DNA of 64,000 nucleotides from Streptomyces tanashiensis. Its GTDB lineage: Bacteria > Actinomycetota > Actinomycetes > Streptomycetales > Streptomycetaceae. Below, piece after piece: positions 33,687 to 43,152 of this stretch (positions are counted from its first letter, which is position 1; the number at the start of each line of letters is the position of its first letter). Location of the stretch: the NCBI RefSeq assembly GCF_014648895.1, contig NZ_BMRZ01000016.1, positions 62,001 through 126,000 on the forward strand, given 5' to 3'. The notes under the pieces were generated by a model. That model did no database searches. It was not told the origin of the DNA and saw only the letters and a list, made by a program, of their open reading frames with translations. Made by a program: the position numbers and the translations under genes.

Positions 33687-36065
33687 CTAGACCTTGGTGA
33701 AGGTCCAGGACTGCAGGGGTGCGGGCATGATGCCCGAGGCGATGACCTTGGCGCCGTTCGTGGCCGACGTTGCGGTGATGGCCTGGGCGCTGGCGGTCGT
33801 GGCCACCAGTGAGTAGCCGGTGGCGGCGGTCTGCCAGAGCGACCAGCGCTGGGCGTTGGCCGAGGTGCAGGCGGTCTGGATGATCGCCTGGCCCCCTTCG
33901 TTCGAGTCGGTGGAGATGGCGATGCAGAGTCCGCTGGCGACGTTCTTGAGCGTGTAGGTGTTGTTCGAGTTGGCGGTGATGACGAACTTCTGGTTGTTGC
34001 CGGTGTGCGGGCTGTAGACGGTCGCCTGGGTGCCGTCGGTGTTGGTCGTGGGGATGTCCATGGCCTTGCCGCCGGTCGTGAGCTGGTAAGTGGCTCCGGA
34101 CTGGATGACCGGTGCGTAGACCTCGAACTCGTACAGCGAGTAGCCGTAGCCGGTGGCGCGGGCGGTGCCCTGCATACGGACGTAACGGCCGGTACCGGAC
34201 AGGCCGGTCAGGTCGTCGGTGCCGCCGTCACCCGCGGTGGTCGTGTAGATCGTCCTCCACGTGGTGGCGTCGTCGGAGACCTGGATCTGGTAGCCCTTGC
34301 CGTAGGCCTTCTCCCAGTTCAGCTTCACTCGGCTGACTGGCTTCGGGACGCCCAGGTCGACGGTGATCGACTGGTTGTCGGTGTAGCCGCTGGCCCAGCG
34401 CGTGGCGTAGTTGCTGTCCACGGCGTTCGCGCTCGGCACGGTGCCGGCCTCGGTGCTGGAGACGGTCACGGGCCGGCCCGCGGCGACGTTGCCCTGCTGG
34501 GCGTCGGCCGGCCATGCGGGGTTGCTGCCGATGGTGGCGATCAGGGTCTTGAAGCTGGTCCAGGGGGTTGCCGGCTTGGGCGAGCCCCAGGTCCGCTGGG
34601 CCAGCATGCGCAGCCCGTCCTTGATATCGGCGGCCACGCGTTCCTGGGTCGCGGTGTCGCGGTCCATCCAGACGTGGATCTTGGAGCCTAGGTTCTTGGA
34701 GTCCGAGGCGTCCGTGATGGTCTGGTTGCCCTGGAACACGTCGAGGTCCCAGGTGCCGTAGCCCGACTGGGAGCCCACCGCACCCGGTCCGCCCGATCCG
34801 ACGACGTAATAGGTCGGATTCCAGCTCTCGTTGGAGATCAGATGTCCGTTGTCGATGTGCTTCTGCGGCGAGAGGCCGATGTTGTACCAGAACTCGAGGA
34901 TGATGTTCGAGTCCACGGTGACGGCGCTGCCGCCGCCCACTCCGTCGTTCCAGGCGCGGGTGGTCTTGCCCTTGGACCGGACGATGTCGTTGGCCCAGTT
35001 GATGAAGCCGAGGTAGACGTCCTTGCCGGTGGCGTCGGGGCCGTGCTCGTCCTTCGCGTACTGCTGGAGCTGCGGGTAGTCGCTGTAGCTGCCGACGTGG
35101 TACTCGTCGGCGCCGATGTGGAAGTACGGGCCGGGGAAGAGAGCCAGGTACTCCTCGTAGAGGTCCTTCAGCAGTGTGTAGGTCCCGGGCTTGCTCAGGT
35201 CGATGGACTCCCACATCTTGGTGCCGTTGCTTTTGACCAGCCGCAGTTCGGGGTGGACGTTCAGGACCTGGCGCAGGTGTCCGGGGGCGTCGACCTCCGG
35301 AACGATGGTGACCTTGTACTTGGCCGCCAGCGCGATCAGGTCCTGGATCTCCTTCTTGGTCAGGTGCTCGTAGGACACGATCTCCGGATGCGAGGTGCTC
35401 TCGATCCGGAAGCCCTGGTTGTCGGACAGGTGCAGGTGGAAGTAGTTCATCTTCAGGTAGGCGAGTTCCTTCACGTGGTCCTTGAGCCACTGCGGTGTGA
35501 AGTACTTGCGCCCGACGTCCACCATGAGGCCCCGTTCCGGCTTGAGCGGCCAGTCGCGGGCGGTGCCCTGCGGGATCGACGTGCTTCCCTTGAGCAGTTG
35601 CAGGAGGGTGCGGGTGCCGTAGAAGGCGCCGCGGTCGTCGCGGGCGGTGATGGTGATCTTGTCGGTGACCGAGAGGGCGTAGCCCTCGGTGCCGAGCTTG
35701 GTGTCCGTGGAGCCCAGCGCCAGGTAGATGTCACCGGCGCGCAGATCTGCAGTCGTCCCTGTGGCCTGCGCGGGTGCCTGGCCCTTGAGGGCCTTCAGGT
35801 CGTCGGCGAAGACCTGGCTGGTGGTGGCCAGAGCGTTCGCGTTCGTGGTGGAACGGACGATGCGCGTGGCACTGGAGTAGCTGAACGATCCGGTGCCGCC
35901 GGTCCATTCCTGCAGCGCGGGAATGGTCTGGGGCTTGGGATTGTCCGTGGCCTGCGTGGCCGCCGGGCTGCCTGCCACGGAGGCGGTGGCAGGCAGCCCG
36001 ACGAGAACGGCCAGCCCGAGGAGAACAGCGAGCACACTGCGGGGAAGCGACGGCAAGGGCTTCAT
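33687..36065 (-). CDS. Secreted GH20 beta-N-acetylhexosaminidase with CBM32-like and lectin domains
   Basis: This 792-aa secreted enzyme should release terminal GlcNAc or GalNAc from chitooligosaccharides or glycans. A signal peptide (about 1-30) precedes the GH20b domain and the catalytic barrel, whose substrate-assisted Asp320-Glu321 pair lies in HIGADE. HLHLSDNQGFRIES and PEVDAPGH are further family motifs. A discoidin/CBM32-like domain (about 525-655) and a C-terminal ricin-type region follow. A DasR-type site lies about 250 bases upstream, which would link expression to GlcNAc metabolism. Confidence 0.92.
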   Translation of the reverse strand: MKPLPSLPRSVLAVLLGLAVLVGLPATASVAGSPAATQATDNPKPQTIPALQEWTGGTGSFSYSSATRIVRSTTNANALATTSQVFADDLKALKGQAPAQATGTTADLRAGDIYLALGSTDTKLGTEGYALSVTDKITITARDDRGAFYGTRTLLQLLKGSTSIPQGTARDWPLKPERGLMVDVGRKYFTPQWLKDHVKELAYLKMNYFHLHLSDNQGFRIESTSHPEIVSYEHLTKKEIQDLIALAAKYKVTIVPEVDAPGHLRQVLNVHPELRLVKSNGTKMWESIDLSKPGTYTLLKDLYEEYLALFPGPYFHIGADEYHVGSYSDYPQLQQYAKDEHGPDATGKDVYLGFINWANDIVRSKGKTTRAWNDGVGGGSAVTVDSNIILEFWYNIGLSPQKHIDNGHLISNESWNPTYYVVGSGGPGAVGSQSGYGTWDLDVFQGNQTITDASDSKNLGSKIHVWMDRDTATQERVAADIKDGLRMLAQRTWGSPKPATPWTSFKTLIATIGSNPAWPADAQQGNVAAGRPVTVSSTEAGTVPSANAVDSNYATRWASGYTDNQSITVDLGVPKPVSRVKLNWEKAYGKGYQIQVSDDATTWRTIYTTTAGDGGTDDLTGLSGTGRYVRMQGTARATGYGYSLYEFEVYAPVIQSGATYQLTTGGKAMDIPTTNTDGTQATVYSPHTGNNQKFVITANSNNTYTLKNVASGLCIAISTDSNEGGQAIIQTACTSANAQRWSLWQTAATGYSLVATTASAQAITATSATNGAKVIASGIMPAPLQSWTFTKV

Positions 36066-36315
36066 CTCGGTTCCTTCGAACGGGTGATCGGGGCGCCGGG
36101 GGCGGTGGCTGGGAAGTCCTGTCCCGGGGCGGGAAGGTAGACCCGTCTCCGGATGGGGCGGCCGCCGCGGGGCCGGTCGGGATCCGCGGGGCCCTGCGGG
36201 GCCGGGACCGTCATGGGCCTGGGATCCGGGCGACCACGGCGAGCGGGCGGAGGGGGGCCTGCTGGATCCGCTTGCTTCTCAGGTGAGTTGGCGGATGCGG
36301 GGGCGCGACTGCGCC

Positions 36316-36331
36316 AGTGGTCTAAACCACA
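36316..36331. promoter_or_regulatory. DasR-responsive element (dre) candidate
   Basis: AGTGGTCTAAACCACA matches the known dre palindrome (core TGGTCTAGACCA) with one mismatch in the core centre. It sits in the divergent region between the GH20 gene and the ROK regulator gene. DasR is the GlcNAc-responsive GntR repressor controlling chitin and aminosugar genes in Streptomyces, so control of the hexosaminidase is expected. Confidence 0.7.
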
Positions 36332-36475
36332 CGCCGACATGGTCGGCGGGTGGCGAGCCTGGTGTCAAGAGGTTCGTCACCGCGACGGGCGGGCCGGCAT
36401 GGTCTGCACTCCGGCCTGCTCCGGTGTGCGCTGCCGCGTGTGGGGCCATTCGGCCCCCTCTTACTTCGATGAGCA

Positions 36476-36586
36476 GCGTTATAAAGGCGAGTGGTACGAG
36501 GTCTTTTGTCGTCATTGAGCCTCGACTTGAAGGTGAAGTATTGCCTGATGGCTGCCGTGGCTCTAGATTGCGGCTCCATATAACGC
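36476..36586. repeat. Inverted GCGTTATA boxes upstream of the ROK regulator
   Basis: GCGTTATA at 36476-36483 and its complement TATAACGC at 36579-36586 face each other about 100 bases apart, within an unusually AT-rich stretch just before the ROK start codon at 36612. TGAAGTA is also repeated at 36534-36540 and 36594-36600. These are possible auto-regulatory sites. Confidence 0.3.
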
Positions 36587-36611
36587 CGCTGACTGAAGTA
36601 AAGGCGATCGT

Positions 36612-37850
36612 GTGACCCAGCTCAGATTCACCCAGAAGGGGACGAAGGGGTCTCTACGTGCCCGCAATGACGTGCTGGTGCTGCAGTGTGTCGCGGCGGG
36701 CGGAGGCCGGTTCGCCCGCAGCGACGTGATCCGCAGTACGGGGCTGCCTGCGGCGACGGTGTCTGCGATCGTGGCCGACCTGATCGAGCGGAGGCTGGTG
36801 CGGGAAGCCGGCAGGGAGGTGCAGGGCGTCGGCAAACCGAGGGTCCTCCTCGAGCTCGATGACGCTCACCATCGTTTCCTCGGCGTGCATTTGGGCCGGA
36901 ACGGGATCCACGCGAGCCGGCTCACGCTCACCGGCCGTGTCGAGGAGAGCGCCGCGGTCGCGCACGTGCCGGGCGAGGGCACCCTGTCGATGGTGGCGGA
37001 GGTGGCGCGTCGGTTGATCCCGAGTGGTGACGGCTCGGTCGCCGCGATCGGCGTAGCGGTACCCGGCATCGTCGGCGACGACGGCGTGATCCGGGAGGCG
37101 GTCAACTACGGCTGGCACATGCTGCCGTTGGGGCAGAGCCTGTCGGAGCTCTGCGACGGACTGCCGGTCCACGCCGTCAACGACGCCAACGCGGTGGCGT
37201 TGTCGGAAGTCGCACTGTCCGCGGACGGCAGCGGGGCGGTGGTCGCCCTGTGGATCGGCACCGGCATCGGGGCGGGCATCGTGCTGGACGGCCGGCTGTA
37301 CCAGGGGGCCGGGTTCCGCAGCGGCGAGATCGGGCACATCGACGCCGGGGCGTCGCTGCGGTGCGGCTGCGGTCTGATCGGCTGTCTGGAGACGGTGGCC
37401 GCCCAGCCGTCGATCCGGGGAGACGCGGACGATGCCACCGTTGAGCGCTTCCTCGACGGGGCCGACGACGGCGAGGTCAGGGCACTGGGTGAGCGGGTCA
37501 CCCGCGCCGCCCGGGAACTGGCCCGCCTGCTGTCGACGCTGGCGGGGACCTTGGACGTCACCGAGTTCGTTCTCGGTGGGCCGATGGCCTCCGACCGGCT
37601 CGGCCCGGCGCTGGTGCGTCAGGTCAACGAGACGCTGGCGCTGCGCGTGATGTCCGGATTCGCTCCGCTGACGCTGCGCCCCTTCACACTGGGCCGCCAC
37701 AGCGTGGAATTTGGCGCCGCGGCCCACGCGATCCGTCAGCAACTCGGCGTCATGATCACGATGTCCGCGGGGGGCATCGCGGTCGGCGGAATCGAGGCGA
37801 GTTCTTCCGAGGCAGCCTCTACTGAGTCCGCTGTCGCGGAGACCACCTGA
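36612..37850 (+). CDS. ROK-family transcriptional regulator
   Basis: This 412-aa repressor has an N-terminal winged helix (SDVIRSTGLPAATVSAIVAD, about 37-56) fused to a ROK sugar-kinase-like domain with ALWIGTGIGAGIVL and the zinc motif CGCGLIGC. The GTG at 36612 follows AAAGG. It sits between two GH20 genes, and the second begins 41 bases after its stop, so it probably senses an amino sugar or its derivative and controls one or both hexosaminidases. Confidence 0.9.
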   Translation: MTQLRFTQKGTKGSLRARNDVLVLQCVAAGGGRFARSDVIRSTGLPAATVSAIVADLIERRLVREAGREVQGVGKPRVLLELDDAHHRFLGVHLGRNGIHASRLTLTGRVEESAAVAHVPGEGTLSMVAEVARRLIPSGDGSVAAIGVAVPGIVGDDGVIREAVNYGWHMLPLGQSLSELCDGLPVHAVNDANAVALSEVALSADGSGAVVALWIGTGIGAGIVLDGRLYQGAGFRSGEIGHIDAGASLRCGCGLIGCLETVAAQPSIRGDADDATVERFLDGADDGEVRALGERVTRAARELARLLSTLAGTLDVTEFVLGGPMASDRLGPALVRQVNETLALRVMSGFAPLTLRPFTLGRHSVEFGAAAHAIRQQLGVMITMSAGGIAVGGIEASSSEAASTESAVAETT

Positions 37851-37891
37851 AGAAAAACGGCCCGTTGCACCTCATCCATGAAAGGGACGCC

Positions 37892-40192
37892 ATGAAAAGA
37901 CCCCCCGTCGCGGCTGTGCTTGCAGCCGCTGCCGTGGCCATAGCACCGCTCTGTATCCTGACGGCCACTCCGGAAGCGCATGCCGCGACCACCACTCCTG
38001 CGACCGTTCCGGCGGTGCGTCAATGGACGGGAACGACAGGTTCTTTCACGTTCGGTTCTGCCGGACGGGTTGTCGTCGATCCGGCCTACGCTTCGCAGAT
38101 CACCGGTGACGCCAACACCTTCGCCGCAGAACTGTCGGCCCTCAAAGGCCGTACCGTCTCCGTGGTCCAGGGCGTGGCAGGTCCGGGCGACATCGCGCTG
38201 ACCCTGGGCGGCTCCCAGCCGGACGAGGGCTACACCGTCACCGTCGGATCGAGCATCAGGATCCAGGCCAAGACCTCGACCGGCGAGTTCTGGGGCACGC
38301 GGACCGTGCTCCAGATGCTCAGCAAGAGCTCCACGATTCCCGCCGGGACGGCCAACGACTCCCCGACCAAGCCCGAACGCGGGCTCATGATCGACACCGG
38401 CCGCAACTTCTTTCCGGCCGACTGGGTCAAGAGGCACATCCGCGAGATGTCCTACCTGAAGATGAACTACCTCCACCTGCACCTCTCGGACCGCCACGGC
38501 TTCCGCCTGGAGTCCAGCACGCACCCGGAGATCACGTCTGCCCAGCACTACTCCAAGCAGGACATCCGGGACTTCATCGACCTGGGCAACAAGTACCACG
38601 TCCAGATCGTCCCGGAGATCGACATACCGGGGCACATGAACGCGGTCCTGGCGGGCGAACTGGCGATCGGCAAGGACTACCGCCTCAAGGACTCCGCGGG
38701 AACCGCCGACGACGGCTTCATCGACCTGTCGATCCCCGGCGCCCGAACCCTGATCACGGATCTGATCAAGGAGTACATGCCGCTGTTCAATAACTCGAAC
38801 TACTGGCACCTGGGCGCCGACGAGTACGTCACCAACTACAACGCGTACCCCCAGCTGCTCACCTACGCACGGGCCAAGTACGGCGCCACCGCGAAGGCCA
38901 AGGACGTCTACTACGGCTTCATCAACGAGGCCAATTCCCTCGTTCGCGGCGCCGGCAAGACGATGCGCATGTGGAACGACGGGATCGGCACCGGCGACGG
39001 CACGATCACGCCGGACTCCAACATCATCGTCGAGTACTGGTACGGCTTCGGCAAGAACCCGCAGCAGCTCATCGACGCCGGGCACACCGTGGCCAACGCG
39101 TCCTGGACGCCGACCTACTACATCTACGGCAAGAACAAGCCGGACACCAAGTGGATGTACGAGTCCTGGAACCCTGACCTGTTCCAGGACGCACGCACCA
39201 TCACCGACCCGGTCAAGAACCGTGGCTCGCTGATCCACGTCTGGTGCGACACCCCCACCGCCGAGACCGTTGAGCAGACGGCGGACGGGATCAAGAACCC
39301 GCTGCGCGGCCTCGCGCAGATGACCTGGGGCTCGCCCAAGCTCGTCCCCACCTACGCCGAATTCGTACCGATCATGGACGCGATCGGCCGTAACCCGCTG
39401 TGGCAGACCACCAGCGCCCCCAGCAACTTGACCCAGGGCAAGCCCACCACCTCCTCCAGCATCGAGGGCTCCGGCACCCCGGCGGCCAATGCCACCGACG
39501 GCTCCATGAGCACCCGTTGGGCCAGCGCGTCCACGGACCCGAGCTGGATCAAGGTCGACCTCGGATCGGTCCAGACCGTCAACCGGGTCGTCCTGGCCTG
39601 GGAGGCCGCCTACGGCAAGGACTACCAGATCCAGATGTCGAATGACGGCACGAACTGGACCACCGTCTACACCCGGACCGCCGGTACCGGCGGCACCGAG
39701 ACGCTCACCGGGTTCAGCGGTTCTGGCCGCTACATCCGGATGAACGGCACGGCGCGCGGTACAACGCACGGCTACTCGCTGTACGAGTTCCAGGCCTTCC
39801 ACGACACCGACTTGGCAAAGGGCAAGCCCACCACCGCCTCCAGCGTGGAGACTCCCGTCTTCCCGGCGGCCAATGCCACCGACGGCAATGCCGCCACGCG
39901 CTGGTCCAGCAGCCGCGCCGACTCGCAGTGGCTGCAGGTCGACCTCGGCTCGACGAAGTCGATCAACCAGGTCCGGCTGTCCTGGGAGACCGCATACGCC
40001 AAGGCTTTCCAGATCCAGGTCTCCGACGACGGCAGCCACTGGATCAATCTCTACTCCGCCACCGCCGGCACCGGCGGCGTCCAGAACCTGACCGGTCTCG
40101 CCGGCAACGGGCGCTACATCCGGATGAACGCAACCGCTCGCGGCACCGTGTACGGGTACTCGCTCTGGTCCTTCGAGGTCTACGGCAGCTGA
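37892..40192 (+). CDS. Secreted GH20 beta-N-acetylhexosaminidase with two CBM32-like domains
   Basis: This 766-aa secreted enzyme is paralogous to the product at 33687-36065. After a signal peptide (1-31, ending AHA) come a GH20b domain and catalytic barrel with the Asp310-Glu311 pair in HLGADEY, plus HLHLSDRHGFRLES and PEIDIPGH. Two similar discoidin/CBM32-like modules (about 515-640 and 645-766) close the protein. The ATG at 37892 has AAAGGGA upstream and starts the signal peptide; the frame opening at 37865 is not used. It likely shares a transcript with the ROK regulator. Confidence 0.92.
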   Translation: MKRPPVAAVLAAAAVAIAPLCILTATPEAHAATTTPATVPAVRQWTGTTGSFTFGSAGRVVVDPAYASQITGDANTFAAELSALKGRTVSVVQGVAGPGDIALTLGGSQPDEGYTVTVGSSIRIQAKTSTGEFWGTRTVLQMLSKSSTIPAGTANDSPTKPERGLMIDTGRNFFPADWVKRHIREMSYLKMNYLHLHLSDRHGFRLESSTHPEITSAQHYSKQDIRDFIDLGNKYHVQIVPEIDIPGHMNAVLAGELAIGKDYRLKDSAGTADDGFIDLSIPGARTLITDLIKEYMPLFNNSNYWHLGADEYVTNYNAYPQLLTYARAKYGATAKAKDVYYGFINEANSLVRGAGKTMRMWNDGIGTGDGTITPDSNIIVEYWYGFGKNPQQLIDAGHTVANASWTPTYYIYGKNKPDTKWMYESWNPDLFQDARTITDPVKNRGSLIHVWCDTPTAETVEQTADGIKNPLRGLAQMTWGSPKLVPTYAEFVPIMDAIGRNPLWQTTSAPSNLTQGKPTTSSSIEGSGTPAANATDGSMSTRWASASTDPSWIKVDLGSVQTVNRVVLAWEAAYGKDYQIQMSNDGTNWTTVYTRTAGTGGTETLTGFSGSGRYIRMNGTARGTTHGYSLYEFQAFHDTDLAKGKPTTASSVETPVFPAANATDGNAATRWSSSRADSQWLQVDLGSTKSINQVRLSWETAYAKAFQIQVSDDGSHWINLYSATAGTGGVQNLTGLAGNGRYIRMNATARGTVYGYSLWSFEVYGS

Positions 40193-40196
40193 CGGC

Positions 40197-40223
40197 TTTC
40201 GCTTCTCGGGAAGGGGAGCGAAA
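40197..40223 (+). repeat. Short hairpin directly after the GH20 gene
   Basis: TTTCGCT and AGCGAAA pair across a 13-base interval with extra wobble pairs inside, starting 4 bases after the stop. It may stabilise the 3' end or assist the larger terminator downstream. Confidence 0.35.
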
Positions 40224-40295
40224 ACCGATTCCGTACAACTGATGCCGGGGTGACGTCGGCAGACGTCGGGGTCACCTCGGCACAGCCCGCGGTTG

Positions 40296-40327
40296 ATGCC
40301 GCCCCGGAATCCTGACCGGGGCGGCAT
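40296..40327. terminator. Strong hairpin terminator between convergent genes
   Basis: A perfect 12-bp stem (ATGCCGCCCCGG and its complement) with an 8-base loop lies between the rightward GH20 gene and the leftward epimerase gene. It marks the border between the carbohydrate region and the next gene cluster. Confidence 0.75.
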
Positions 40328-40620
40328 TGCGGGTGCCCCCTCGACTCTCGAAGCCCAGTCGGGGCCTCCTTGATGCACTCGTCGTCGGTGGCGACTACTA
40401 CGCAGTCGAGGCGCTGGGCCTCCATGCAGCGTTGGTGAACGTCCAGACCAGCGGCTTGTTCCCGAGCCGCGCCAGAGGATTGCCGGGAATCCGGGAGACG
40501 CCCCAGCGGCAGGAAATGACCGCAATGTGTCGGCGTATGGGGGGTGTGGTGAAGCGGTGGCAGCCACGGGGTGCTCCTGTCGGTGAGTGGCGAGCGTGGT
40601 GCGAAGTCGTGGGCAGCCCG
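40328..40620. other. Intergenic region with no supported gene
   Basis: No credible gene or further structure was recognised in this spacer between the terminator and the stop codon of the leftward epimerase gene. Confidence 0.5.
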
Positions 40621-41622
40621 TTATGCCGCGTGGCCGTACGCGGCGGAACCGGTGGCCAGTGCCTGCATGTGGGCTCGCATGCCGGTGTGGAGGTCGACCT
40701 GGGGCCGCCAGCCGAGGACCTCGTGGGCACGGCCGGGGTTGGCGCGAGTGGTGAGTACGTCGCCGCTGCGCGGGCTTTCCTGGTGAACCTGGATCTCGCG
40801 CCCGGCGAGACTGTTGGCGATGTTGATCACTTCGAGCAGGGATGCGCTTGAACCGCCCCCGACGTTGATCACCCCGCTGGCTGTCGGGATGGTGGCCGCG
40901 GCGATGGTGGCGGAGACCGCGTCATCGATGTACGTGAAGTCCCGGCGCTGGTGCCCGTCCCCGTACAGACGCAGCGGTCGGCCGACCAGGGCGGCTGTGA
41001 GGGCGCGGTGCGTGAACATGTCGGGTCGCTGTCGAGGACCGTAGACGGTGAAGTACCGCAGGGCGACGACGCTGGTCGGGCAGTGGGCCTGGGTGGAGTG
41101 CACGAGGCAGAGCTGCTCCTCGGCGAGCTTCGTGACCGCGTACGGGGATGCCGGCTGGGGCCGATCGGTCTCGACGCTCGCACCGCCGTCGGTGGGGCCG
41201 TAGACGCTGGAGGAGGAGGCCACCACAAGCCGGGGCACGCCCATCCGGGAGACGGCGTCCATGACGCGGTGGGTGGCGAGGACGTTGGAGGCGACGTACT
41301 CGCTGAACTTCGGTCCCCACGAAGGGCGTACCCCGGGGATGCCCGCCAGGTGGAAGACGGCGTTCGCGTCGACGAGAAGCGGCTCGATCGCGCAGCTGAG
41401 GAGATCGGCGGTGACGTGCATGTACCCCGGGAGCCCCTGCAGGACGGCGAGGTTGGCCGCGGCCGTGGGGTCGGTGGCCGGGTCGCGCCGGTCGACGCCG
41501 ACGACGATGGCGCCGGCCTGGACGAGGGCGTGCGTGAGGTGGGAGCCGATGAAGCCGGCGGCGCCGGTCACGACCGCCCGGCGGGGGACAGCGGTGGTCA
41601 AGTGGGATGGATGCTGCGGCAC
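40621..41622 (-). CDS. NAD-dependent epimerase/dehydratase (extended SDR)
   Basis: This 333-aa extended short-chain dehydrogenase has the NAD-binding GAAGFIGSH, the catalytic YAVTK pair and SSSVYG upstream of it, as in nucleotide-sugar 4-epimerases and dehydratases. The frame opens with ATG at 41634, but no Shine-Dalgarno precedes it, whereas GGAG lies 6 bases before GTG 41622, so the shorter form is preferred. It is the last gene of the leftward cluster, 20-32 bases after the phosphotransferase stop. It probably makes or alters the sugar nucleotide used by the glycosyltransferase-like proteins of the cluster; the sugar is unknown. Confidence 0.85.
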   Translation of the reverse strand: MPQHPSHLTTAVPRRAVVTGAAGFIGSHLTHALVQAGAIVVGVDRRDPATDPTAAANLAVLQGLPGYMHVTADLLSCAIEPLLVDANAVFHLAGIPGVRPSWGPKFSEYVASNVLATHRVMDAVSRMGVPRLVVASSSSVYGPTDGGASVETDRPQPASPYAVTKLAEEQLCLVHSTQAHCPTSVVALRYFTVYGPRQRPDMFTHRALTAALVGRPLRLYGDGHQRRDFTYIDDAVSATIAAATIPTASGVINVGGGSSASLLEVINIANSLAGREIQVHQESPRSGDVLTTRANPGRAHEVLGWRPQVDLHTGMRAHMQALATGSAAYGHAA

Positions 41623-41654
41623 GGGAATCTCCATGAATCGGGGGAGGCGGCGGC

Positions 41655-42491
41655 TTAGGTGACGCGGGCCAGCACGGTGCGGCCGTGGGTCTTGAGGGCG
41701 AGGTCGTCCTGCTCGTGTCCACGCACCAGGGCGGTGACGGCCTCGATCGCGCCGAAGGACTCCAACAGCCGCTGCTCGGTGTCGTTCAGCGGCTGTCCGT
41801 ATCCGGCGAAGAACGCCGTTCGGAGGTTCGGGACGGCCTGCCAGCGGCGGAACTCGAGCCGGGCGAAGTCGCGGATGCGGGCGTCACGGCGCATGTGTTC
41901 GAAGTCGCACAGCCCGAAAGCGTCGCCGAGGAGCCAGTTCCGCGGCTGGTAGTCGAGGTGGCATACGGCGCTGTCCATGAGCGTGTTCGCCAGGACGTCC
42001 GCGTTGTGGTTCAGGCGGTCGCGTTCGACCTTGGAGATGAGGTCGGCCCGGTCTGCGCGGGCGATCCAGTCGCGCAGCCGCTGGGCGAGTCCCGTGCCGA
42101 CGGCGCCGGTACGCGGCACCGCAGTGGAGTGGTGCAGCTTGCCCAGCACGCGTCCGGCCTCGAAGTGGGCCTGCTCCTCCTCGGGCGACCCCGGTGTGAC
42201 CGTGTCCGCCCGTACGCCGGGGACAGCGGTGAGAAGCAGGCTGCATGTTGCGTCCTGTCGGCCGACCACGTGGGGGACGTGGCCGATCAGGTGGGTCCCC
42301 CAGGCGAGATAGGCGTGCAGCTCGCGGGCGTACCGGTCGCGCTCGCTGTGCTGCTTGGCGAAGAACTCTTTGCCGTCGGCGTTGACCAGGCGCAGGACGC
42401 GGGGCGGGAGAGCCTGATCGGGCACGACACGGACCGCTCCGAGCGCGCCTCGGGCCAGTTTCAGGCGCGGATCATCGTAGATCGTGATCAC
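41655..42491 (-). CDS. APH-like phosphotransferase
   Basis: This 278-aa protein has the aminoglycoside-phosphotransferase/choline-kinase fold. Brenner's motif is visible as CHLDYQPRNWLL, followed by the metal-binding CDFEHMRRD. The GTG at 42491 has AGGAGG 8 bases upstream and overlaps the histidine-phosphatase stop as GTGA; the open frame to 43100 is a shadow. The substrate may be a small hydroxylated metabolite of the cluster or a self-resistance target, since such kinases also inactivate antibiotics. Neither is proven. Confidence 0.82.
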   Translation of the reverse strand: MITIYDDPRLKLARGALGAVRVVPDQALPPRVLRLVNADGKEFFAKQHSERDRYARELHAYLAWGTHLIGHVPHVVGRQDATCSLLLTAVPGVRADTVTPGSPEEEQAHFEAGRVLGKLHHSTAVPRTGAVGTGLAQRLRDWIARADRADLISKVERDRLNHNADVLANTLMDSAVCHLDYQPRNWLLGDAFGLCDFEHMRRDARIRDFARLEFRRWQAVPNLRTAFFAGYGQPLNDTEQRLLESFGAIEAVTALVRGHEQDDLALKTHGRTVLARVT

Positions 42492-43144
42492 GAGGCGGCC
42501 TCCTGCGATAAAGCGACCAGGTGCTCGGTGTCGTTGTGGCGGTCGAGCATCCACCTTCTCTGTCCGAGCCGATTGAGGTGGTGCTGCCAGCGAGTGATGG
42601 ACCCGTGGGAGACCGTGAATCCGGCCGGGGAACCGACAGGGATTCCCAGGAGCAGGGTGTGCGCGACGATCACGGTCTCGCCGTGCGCGGCGAACAGGAC
42701 GCGTTCGCCTTCGTGCCGGTCGATGAGTTCCTGCAGGAAGCGGCCGGCCCGCTCCAGGTATCCGTTCCAGGAGTCGGATCCAGCAGCCCAGGGCTTGTCG
42801 GGATGGGCGTGCGGGCCGCCGTCGGCGGCGGTCTTCACGTCGGTCCAGGGCAGACCATCGGCGGCGCCGTGGACCGGACCGTCGAGACGGTCTTCCGTGC
42901 ACATGGGGAGCCGGAGGGCCTGGCTGATGATCTCGGCGGTCTGGCGCAGGCGGATGCGAGGGCCGGCGTACAGCGTGTCGAACGGCTTGTCGCGGTGCTC
43001 GGCGGCGAGGCGGAGCGCGACCCGTTCGGCCTGCGCGTATCCGCGGTTGCTTAGCCCGGTGCAGGTGCGCGGGCCGCCAACCAGGCCGTCGAGGTTGCAC
43101 TGGGCCTCGCCGTGGCGGACGAAGACGAGTTCTGTGGTGATCAT
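42488..43144 (-). CDS. Histidine-phosphatase-family protein
   Basis: This 218-aa phosphatase/mutase-superfamily protein carries the catalytic VRHGEAQCN near the N-terminus (the phosphorylated His in RHGE) and the second catalytic His in FAAHGETVIVAH. It begins 8 bases after the preceding phosphotransferase gene and overlaps the next. A role in removing a phosphate from a pathway intermediate is plausible. Confidence 0.87.
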   Translation of the reverse strand: MITTELVFVRHGEAQCNLDGLVGGPRTCTGLSNRGYAQAERVALRLAAEHRDKPFDTLYAGPRIRLRQTAEIISQALRLPMCTEDRLDGPVHGAADGLPWTDVKTAADGGPHAHPDKPWAAGSDSWNGYLERAGRFLQELIDRHEGERVLFAAHGETVIVAHTLLLGIPVGSPAGFTVSHGSITRWQHHLNRLGQRRWMLDRHNDTEHLVALSQEAAS

Positions 43145-43152
43145 GCGGAACC

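Noticed and set aside
40252..40269. Two GACGTCGG repeats 10 bases apart after the GH20 gene
   Set aside because: Too short and GC-rich to distinguish from chance; no gene starts nearby for them to regulate.
41655..43100. Frame extending the APH-like phosphotransferase to 481 aa
   Set aside because: The extra N-terminus is antisense-like low-complexity sequence overlapping the histidine phosphatase; the GTG at 42491 has AGGAGG and a GTGA overlap.
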